This document shows positions 1-4,114 of a DNA stretch of 6,619 bases, one piece after another (the stretch's first letter is position 1; each line of letters opens with the position of its first letter). The stretch comes from Lentisphaerota bacterium. Its GTDB lineage: Bacteria; Verrucomicrobiota; Lentisphaeria; Oligosphaerales; Oligosphaeraceae. The stretch covers positions 1 to 6,619 of the forward strand of contig JAAZIY010000130.1 of NCBI GenBank assembly GCA_012800625.1, given 5' to 3'. The notes beneath the pieces are model-generated. The model made no database searches and had not been told where the DNA came from. It saw nothing but the letters and a program-made list of their open reading frames with translations. The position numbers and the translations under genes were made by a program.

Positions 1-1
1 A

Positions 2-214
2 TTTCATGATTTGCTCGAGTACGCCGATACCTTGCAGCAACGCTTGCCTAAATTGTGCAATGAATATAGGCTGGTGGCCGCCTGTGCCTGCGAAAGCTGG
101 TATGGAAGATATGCGCCTGGCAAAACCGAGGCCGCCAAAGTGCTGGCTCTGACTGCCGAGTTTAGACGGAAAATCAAGCCGCATCTGAGAAGGAAAAATA
201 ATTTTGCACACTAA
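2..214 (+). CDS. 3' end of an unidentified gene (C-terminal 70 residues)
   Basis: The frame is open to the left edge of the window and ends at TAA 212-214, so this is most likely the C-terminus of a longer protein that begins outside. A TTG at position 11 could start a 67-residue ORF, but no Shine-Dalgarno sequence can be assessed there. The visible part is soluble and looks helical: a Leu-rich amphipathic stretch, the short segment VAACACESWYGRY with two cysteines and three aromatic residues, a Lys/Ala/Leu helix, and a strongly basic end (RRKIKPHLRRKNN). The basic tail could contact nucleic acid, but that is only a possibility. I do not recognise the family. The stop codon, and possibly the last two codons (Ala-His), lie in the intergenic CACTAAG repeat, so the C-terminus may have been set by the repeat arriving. 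Confidence 0.55.
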   Translation, partial: FHDLLEYADTLQQRLPKLCNEYRLVAACACESWYGRYAPGKTEAAKVLALTAEFRRKIKPHLRRKNNFAH

Positions 215-250
215 GGCGCACGAAGGGGGAGGACACTAAGACACACTAAG
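209..250 (+). repeat. CACTAAG/CACGAAG direct-repeat cluster
   Basis: Four copies of the heptamer CACTAAG or CACGAAG start at 209, 219, 234 and 244, so the spacings are 10, 15 and 10 bases. The first copy overlaps the stop codon of the upstream gene, with TAA at 212-214. The same heptamers recur at 540-546 and, in both orientations, at 3164-3238. This is a dispersed intergenic repeat family that I associate from memory with Planctomycetes, Verrucomicrobia and Lentisphaerota genomes. Its function is unknown. Confidence 0.8.
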
Positions 251-341
251 GGCTTATGCGGTGCCCGTTTTGGTTTGTTGGGAAAAGGGAGCCTTACAAA
301 GCAAAAAAATTCGATAAAATTGTATAAAAACGCAATTTTTG

Positions 342-373
342 ACTGAAATTCTAATTTTTCTCTGGAATTCAGT
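342..373. repeat. Bulged inverted repeat in AT-rich DNA
   Basis: ACTGAAATTC at 342-351 pairs with GAATTCAGT at 365-373, giving nine base pairs with a single bulged A and a 13-base loop. It sits at the right end of an AT-rich block and directly abuts the GC-rich hairpin cluster that starts at 382. It may be a boundary element of that cluster or chance structure in AT-rich DNA. No U-run follows it, so it is not a standard terminator. Confidence 0.35.
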
Positions 374-381
374 ACATTTGG

Positions 382-491
382 TGCCCCGAAGGGGCAACCT
401 AATACAGCCCAGGGTAAGCGAGGCTCCGTAGGAGCCGAGCGCCACCCTGGGTAAGAAGCCCCCCCCGAATCCGGCGCCCTGTAGGGGCGCC
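382..491. repeat. REP-like cluster of three GC-rich hairpins
   Basis: The sequence directly shows three hairpins. The first is TGCCCC (382-387), loop GAA, GGGGCA (391-396). The second is nested: outer arms CCCAGGGT (408-415) and ACCCTGGG (444-451) enclose GGCTCC (422-427), loop GTA, GGAGCC (431-436). The third is GGCGCCC (473-479) with GGGCGCC (485-491); a T-G wobble closes it to the same GTA loop. A run of eight C (459-466) separates the second and third. Similar GCCCCGAAGGGGC and CCCAGGGT...ACCCTGGG elements are widespread dispersed repeats in PVC-type genomes as I remember them. It could be a REP or MITE-like element mobilised in trans, or a structured RNA. No transposase is present. Confidence 0.75.
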
Positions 492-530
492 ACTAACGGC
501 CCTTCTGCGTTGTGACCTTTTTGGACGGAG

Positions 531-546
531 TCTAAGACACACTAAG
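531..546 (+). repeat. Second CACTAAG repeat site
   Basis: TCTAAG (531-536) is followed by CACTAAG (540-546), matching the 234-250 pair in sequence, with a 3-base spacer instead of that pair's 9-base spacing. Together with 209-250 it brackets the hairpin cluster, in the same orientation on both sides. It ends 41 bases before the start codon of the next gene. Confidence 0.6.
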
Positions 547-577
547 CTTCTTGGTGTTAAAGACCACAGCCTTTTTT

Positions 578-582
578 GAGGA
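578..582 (+). promoter_or_regulatory. Ribosome binding site that fixes the start at 588
   Basis: GAGGA lies 5 bases before the ATG at 588-590. An in-frame TTG at 576 overlaps this Shine-Dalgarno sequence and would add four residues (M-R-K-F) ahead of the signal peptide, so the ATG is the better start. Confidence 0.75.
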
Positions 583-587
583 AATTC

Positions 588-1811
588 ATGCTTTTGCGTA
601 TAATCAGTCTGTCTTTGCTGCTTCCCTTGTTTATCATGGCTGATTCCACCCTGAAATCGCGTTTGGAGCCATACTGCAAACCGGAGTATTGGCAGGGTCT
701 GGAGCAGGTGCCCAAGTTCGAGCGGCAGCATCTGGTCACCGCAATCGAGGCCGCCAGGGTCTATTATCTGAATCAACAGTACCAAAGCGGCAATTTCCTT
801 TATGCCATGAACCTGAGCAGCGGCGAGCTTTTCGAGGATGACAACCAGGTGCGGCAGGCCGGCGCACTCTGGGCGCTGAGTTGCCTGAACCGAGACCGAT
901 TTACCGAAAATACGCGCCGAGCAGTGCTGGCTGGCATCGATTTCTTTGAACGCAACCAGAAAAAATCGCCCTCCGGAGAGCAGGTGCTTGCTTATCCCGG
1001 CGAAGAGCTGCTTAAAACCGGCACTGTGGCCCTGTTTTGCCTGAGCTTGATTGAGTTTTTACGCGGACAAAAAGAGTTCCTCCCCCCTGAAGTCTATCAG
1101 CGCTATGATGATTTGCTCGAACAACAGCTGACTTTTTTGCAGAGCATGGAGATGGCCGGGGGCTCCTGGGCCTGGCAATATGACCTGCATAGCGGCTATC
1201 GGGAAAAAATCAGCAGCCCATATTATGACGGCGAGGCACTCTTGGCATACTGTAAGGCGGCTAGATACCTGGGACGCAAGAAATTGCTGCCGCGCATCAA
1301 GGCGGCACTGCCGCAGCTTATAGAAAAATATACGGTGGAGAGCTGGGCCGCCGGCGGCGACCGAGAGCAGACCAAGGGCTTCTATCAATGGGCCTGCATG
1401 GCCTTCGCTGAAATCGTCGAGGCCGGCTGGGATGACGCCGGCATTGCCGCAGAGGGCGCCATGGCTCTGACCTGGTGGCAGATATATGACAACAAGGTTG
1501 AGTCGCGCGAGGGCAACACCGCCTATGCCGTCGAGGGTCTTATCGCCGCCTGGCGCATCGCCAAGCTGCGTCAGGACGAGAAGAGCATGGCAACTATACG
1601 CCAGGTTATCGACAACTGTCTGGGGCGGCTGATGCTCTTGCAAGTAGGCGGCCCTTTCCAGAAGATGAACCCATATCTTACCGGTCTGCCGCGTGTGCAT
1701 CCCAAGGCCTATGGCGGCATCAGCGCCGGACCCTATTCCAACATAATCAGAATAGACAACGTGCAGCACCAGCTCAATGCCATGTTGCTGGCAGTGAAGT
1801 ATCTATATTGA
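588..1811 (+). CDS. Exported all-helical protein, probable alpha/alpha-toroid fold, function unknown
   Basis: This encodes 407 residues from the ATG with GAGGA 5 bases upstream. The N-terminus reads as a Sec signal peptide: M-L-L-R, a hydrophobic core at about residues 5-17, and a possible cleavage after Ala18. There is no lipobox cysteine, so the product is probably periplasmic or secreted. The mature part looks like repeated amphipathic helices with aromatic and Gly-rich turns: GNFLYAMN (68-75), RQAGALWALSCL (89-100), GGSWAWQYD (191-199), SPYYDGEALLAYCKAARYL (210-228), NTAYAVEGLIAAWRIAK (310-326) and RIDNVQHQLNAMLLA (388-402). This pattern is typical of alpha/alpha toroids, the fold shared by several glycosidase and lyase families and by terpene cyclases. 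I cannot assign a catalytic site or substrate. The fold is an inference from helix periodicity, and the function is unknown. It converges with the epimerase-like gene, with 41 bases between the stops and no clear terminator. Confidence 0.85.
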   Translation: MLLRIISLSLLLPLFIMADSTLKSRLEPYCKPEYWQGLEQVPKFERQHLVTAIEAARVYYLNQQYQSGNFLYAMNLSSGELFEDDNQVRQAGALWALSCLNRDRFTENTRRAVLAGIDFFERNQKKSPSGEQVLAYPGEELLKTGTVALFCLSLIEFLRGQKEFLPPEVYQRYDDLLEQQLTFLQSMEMAGGSWAWQYDLHSGYREKISSPYYDGEALLAYCKAARYLGRKKLLPRIKAALPQLIEKYTVESWAAGGDREQTKGFYQWACMAFAEIVEAGWDDAGIAAEGAMALTWWQIYDNKVESREGNTAYAVEGLIAAWRIAKLRQDEKSMATIRQVIDNCLGRLMLLQVGGPFQKMNPYLTGLPRVHPKAYGGISAGPYSNIIRIDNVQHQLNAMLLAVKYLY

Positions 1812-1852
1812 CCTCAGCAATCCCGCCCTGTTATCTTTTTAGCGCTGCGTTT

Positions 1853-3052
1853 TTACAGCGGGCTCCATTTGGCGATGGGCTGCAGATGCAGCTGGATTTT
1901 TCTGTTACCGAGCAGCTTGGCGATCTCGCTTTCCACGGCCTGCACCTGCTTGCTATCTTCCGCTACCTCCAGGCTTAGGTCCATGCAGTAGGTCTGCCCG
2001 GCCTGCAAGTTTATTACTCTGCCTTGCTGACGCTCGAAGGTTTTGATGTTGGGAAAGTTGGTGCCTGGCTCGATGCCGGTGACGTAGCCCTCCGCCAGGG
2101 AAGCGGTACGTTTCCATTGACAGAAACAGGGCAGCTGGTTTTTGTTCCAGCGCAGGGTCAGACCCTTGTTGCCGGCCTGGTTTTTGAGCAGTGCCAGGGT
2201 GGAGCCGTCCTCGGCAGCGGCGAAGTCATGATAGCTGTTTTGCTCGGCATAGCCGGCTTCAGGCGCCTTGTAGTAGTCCCAGGTCTGCATATCCTCGGCG
2301 GCTCTGGCATCGCGCGGCGCGCCCTCCAGGCTGGGTGTGACCAATTTGGCGCCCTCTTCGAGGAAAGGCGGGCCAAAGTTGCAATGGTAGAGCATTTGGA
2401 ACTCGACGGGCAGTGAGCCGAAGTTGCTGACCTCGTCGCGGATGCTGAACTTGTTGCTGCCCACAAAGGTGGAGATGCGCGTGGTTAGACGATATTGCGG
2501 ACAGAAGCAGGCCGCCTCCTCAACCACGCCGATAACTACCAGCTCGACCGGGTCTCCGGGGATGATCTGTATTTCGACATATTTTGCCGGTATGTTGGCG
2601 ATATGGCCATGCATATTAAGCACTTCCTCGACAAAGCTGCCGTCCGCCTGCGGCACCTGGTCTACGCAGTTGGCGCCGTTGGAATACAGTCCGCAGCGTA
2701 CGATGCATTCATTGAAGCCTTTGAGCCAGCCGCGGCAGGTATCCGGTTCGAGCAGGTTGATGAATGCTGGATTGACCGGGTTTTTCACCGGCGAGTTCCA
2801 GCCCAGGAAGTTGCCCCCGCACTCGCCGCGATATATTCCCATGCCCCGGGTAGGCAGTATGGTGAAGCTCATTTTACCGTTGTTGACGATGACTTGGTCC
2901 ACGCCGTCGGAAAGCCCGCCTCTGAGGCGGTTTTTGCGTATGCTCCAGTTGCCGCTGCCGCCCAGTCCGAGCGCATCGGAGGACAGGTTGCAGTTGGTCA
3001 GATACAGGCCTTTGTCGTTGTCAATGAGAATCTGGGAAATACTCTTGCTCAT
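1853..3052 (-). CDS. Aldose 1-epimerase-like protein, DUF4432 family
   Basis: This encodes 399 residues from ATG 3050-3052, with GAGG (3061-3064 on the minus strand) 8 bases upstream. There is no signal peptide, so it is probably cytoplasmic. It matches the DUF4432 branch of the galactose-mutarotase superfamily as I know it: LPTRGMGI (66-73), FLGWNSP (82-88), CGLYSNGA (120-127), MHGHIANIPA (147-156), LYHCNFGPP (221-229), GIEPGTNFPN (326-335) and a final L-x-x-G-Q-T-Y strand (349-355). By analogy with GalM, His223 would be the general acid, Glu328 the general base, and His148/His150 would help bind sugar. This mapping is by motif order only and has not been aligned. The expected activity is on the anomeric centre of a sugar or related ligand, but the true substrate of the family is not settled. 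Length is typical and the gene looks intact. No sugar transporter or kinase is visible next to it. Confidence 0.88.
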   Translation of the reverse strand: MSKSISQILIDNDKGLYLTNCNLSSDALGLGGSGNWSIRKNRLRGGLSDGVDQVIVNNGKMSFTILPTRGMGIYRGECGGNFLGWNSPVKNPVNPAFINLLEPDTCRGWLKGFNECIVRCGLYSNGANCVDQVPQADGSFVEEVLNMHGHIANIPAKYVEIQIIPGDPVELVVIGVVEEAACFCPQYRLTTRISTFVGSNKFSIRDEVSNFGSLPVEFQMLYHCNFGPPFLEEGAKLVTPSLEGAPRDARAAEDMQTWDYYKAPEAGYAEQNSYHDFAAAEDGSTLALLKNQAGNKGLTLRWNKNQLPCFCQWKRTASLAEGYVTGIEPGTNFPNIKTFERQQGRVINLQAGQTYCMDLSLEVAEDSKQVQAVESEIAKLLGNRKIQLHLQPIAKWSPL

Positions 3053-3108
3053 GCTGGCTACCTCGTTGTTTGCTTAGAGACTTGATACTGGCGTGAAAGG
3101 CTTCTTAT

Positions 3109-3136
3109 ACTATATAGACTCAGCCCTAAAAAGCAA
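3109..3136 (-). promoter_or_regulatory. Candidate sigma-70-type promoter for the epimerase-like gene
   Basis: On the minus strand, TTGCTT (3131-3136) and TATAGT (3109-3114) are separated by 16 bases and lie about 56 bases upstream of the start codon at 3052. An overlapping TATATA/TAGTAT run makes the exact -10 uncertain. The -35 matches consensus in four of six positions and the -10 in five of six. This is a match by eye only. Confidence 0.35.
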
Positions 3137-3163
3137 TCCGCCAGGTTTTTGCACGGGAAGGAG

Positions 3164-3238
3164 CACTAAGCACTTGCTGAATGATGCGTCGGACTTTAAA
3201 GCTTCGTGTGTCTTCGTGTGTTTTGCTGTGTCTTAGTG
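3164..3238. repeat. CACTAAG-type repeats in both orientations, 10-base spacing
   Basis: One CACTAAG lies on the plus strand at 3164-3170. On the minus strand, CACGAAG is at 3202-3208 and 3212-3218 and CACTAAG at 3232-3238, with a degenerate unit at 3222-3228 that completes a regular 10-base spacing. The minus-strand array starts 24 bases after the stop of the 265-residue gene, in sense orientation, like the array that follows the first gene of the window. The outermost copies (3164 and 3232) form an inverted pair about 60 bases apart. Confidence 0.75.
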
Positions 3239-3262
3239 TTTAGAAGCCTAAGCTCAGGCGCA

Positions 3263-4060
3263 TTATAATTTTCTGATTTGTTCACGCATACTTTTCACAG
3301 AGCAGAATGATGCTCTGGGGTAGTACGGTAATTTGCCGCTGTTACGCAGGATTTCGCCGAATTTATGGTTGAATGTCTGCTTGGCGGTGATGAATTGTCC
3401 CCAGAAGCCGTAGTGCCATTTGATGTCGGTGTTTTCCGGCCCCAGGTTTTCTTGCCACTCATGCGGAAATAGCTCTAGCCATTTAGGCAGTGAGTTCAGC
3501 CAGGTCGAGGTACTAATATACTTGGCCTGGAATTGTTTTTCGGCGGCGTCAAGCAGTCTGTTGAAGCTGTCTCTGATGTATCCGGGGTAGTCGAAGAATG
3601 ATTCCGGGCTGAGGAAGTTGGCGATATGGAATCCCAAGGTTGGCGTTGTGCTGTTTTCGTTGAGCTTCAGGTTGTGCCTCAGGCAGCCGCACTGATAGCC
3701 ATTGCGTGCGCTGCGGTCATGGTAGTCGCGTTCGCAGCGTGCGTCCAGGCTGTCCTTGAAGACAGCGAAGGCCAGGCTTTCGAATTTTTCGGGGTCATTT
3801 TGGCAGCGTGAATATATCTCTTCGGCCTTTTTTTCCAGGCATTGCCAGTCTTCGGCCTCCCAGTTAATTTCTTTTGGGTTTAGTGCTGCCTTATTGCAGT
3901 CGGTTTTTCGATAGACGTCAATCCGGTTTCGCAGAGCCTCGCTGAAGCTCTCTTCGGGATGTTTTTGCAGCCATTGATGCAAGAAGCAGAGCTTGAGTTT
4001 AACGATTTCGTGTAGGTATTGCCGGTGTTCTTGAAGGGTTTTGACGCTTGTGTTTGTCAT
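3263..4060 (-). CDS. Hypothetical soluble protein with a Cys/His cluster, 265 residues
   Basis: It starts at ATG 4058-4060 with a strong AAGGAG ribosome binding site (minus strand 4066-4071) 5 bases away. It ends at TAA 3263-3265. There is no signal peptide or membrane segment. The N-terminal ~110 residues look helical and charged. A central segment concentrates Cys and His: Cys109, His114, Cys124, Cys126, His129 and His145. The C-terminal half has motif-like blocks such as GFHIANFLSPESFFDYP (143-159), STSTWLNSLPKWLELFP (183-199), GFWGQFI (218-224) and PYYPRASFCSV (245-255), rich in aromatics, Pro and Gly. These suggest a folded, possibly enzymatic domain. I do not recognise the family and assign no function. 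The gene follows parC in the same direction, 54 bases downstream, so co-transcription is plausible, though it has its own ribosome binding site. Confidence 0.85.
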   Translation of the reverse strand: MTNTSVKTLQEHRQYLHEIVKLKLCFLHQWLQKHPEESFSEALRNRIDVYRKTDCNKAALNPKEINWEAEDWQCLEKKAEEIYSRCQNDPEKFESLAFAVFKDSLDARCERDYHDRSARNGYQCGCLRHNLKLNENSTTPTLGFHIANFLSPESFFDYPGYIRDSFNRLLDAAEKQFQAKYISTSTWLNSLPKWLELFPHEWQENLGPENTDIKWHYGFWGQFITAKQTFNHKFGEILRNSGKLPYYPRASFCSVKSMREQIRKL

Positions 4061-4065
4061 GCCGT

Positions 4066-4071
4066 CTCCTT
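4066..4071 (-). promoter_or_regulatory. Strong ribosome binding site of the 265-residue gene
   Basis: AAGGAG lies 5 bases before the ATG at 4060. It is the best Shine-Dalgarno match in the window. It contrasts with the parC start, which has none, so the two genes of this possible operon would be initiated differently. Confidence 0.8.
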
Positions 4072-4114
4072 ACAGGGATCATTTTGACTGCCGGCGCTGA
4101 TTTACCAGCCCGGG

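Larger units (their letters stand above)
215..587. other. Gene-free region made mainly of repeats
   Basis: No credible gene lies in these 373 bases. The open frames on the reverse strand read through hairpin repeats and have no ribosome binding site or family resemblance. In order, the region holds CACTAAG repeats to 250, a featureless stretch, an AT-rich block of about 295-375 containing a bulged hairpin, three GC-rich hairpins at 382-491 with a run of eight C at 459-466, a second CACTAAG site at 531-546, and the leader of the downstream gene with its ribosome binding site at 578-582. The downstream gene's promoter should be here, but I see no convincing -35/-10 pair. Confidence 0.7.

Noticed and set aside
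209..250. Possible CRISPR array from the repeated heptamers
   Set aside because: The units are 7 bases, the spacing is 10-15 bases, the spacers are not unique 30-mers, and no cas gene is present.
510..549. Promoter for the exported-protein gene (TTGTGA or TTGGAC as -35)
   Set aside because: The -35 candidates are fair, but the boxes at the right distance (TAAGAC, TAAGCT) are poor -10 matches and fall in the CACTAAG repeat.
254..785. Reverse-strand open frames of 79 and 128 codons over the hairpin cluster and the start of the exported-protein gene
   Set aside because: They translate the REP-like hairpins, have no ribosome binding site, and the longer one runs antisense into a well-supported gene. 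Such frames are commonly mis-annotated as small hypothetical proteins.
1059..1769. Reverse-strand 236-codon open frame inside the exported-protein gene
   Set aside because: It is fully antisense to a gene with a signal peptide and a good ribosome binding site, and its translation has no recognisable motifs.
1843..1860. CGCTG...CAGCG hairpin between the convergent stops as a bidirectional terminator
   Set aside because: The stem is only 5 base pairs with an 8-base loop, and no T-run follows on either strand.
2424..3085. Two plus-strand open frames of 217 and 196 codons opposite the epimerase-like gene
   Set aside because: The minus-strand frame carries clear DUF4432 motifs along its whole length; these are shadows in GC-biased sequence.
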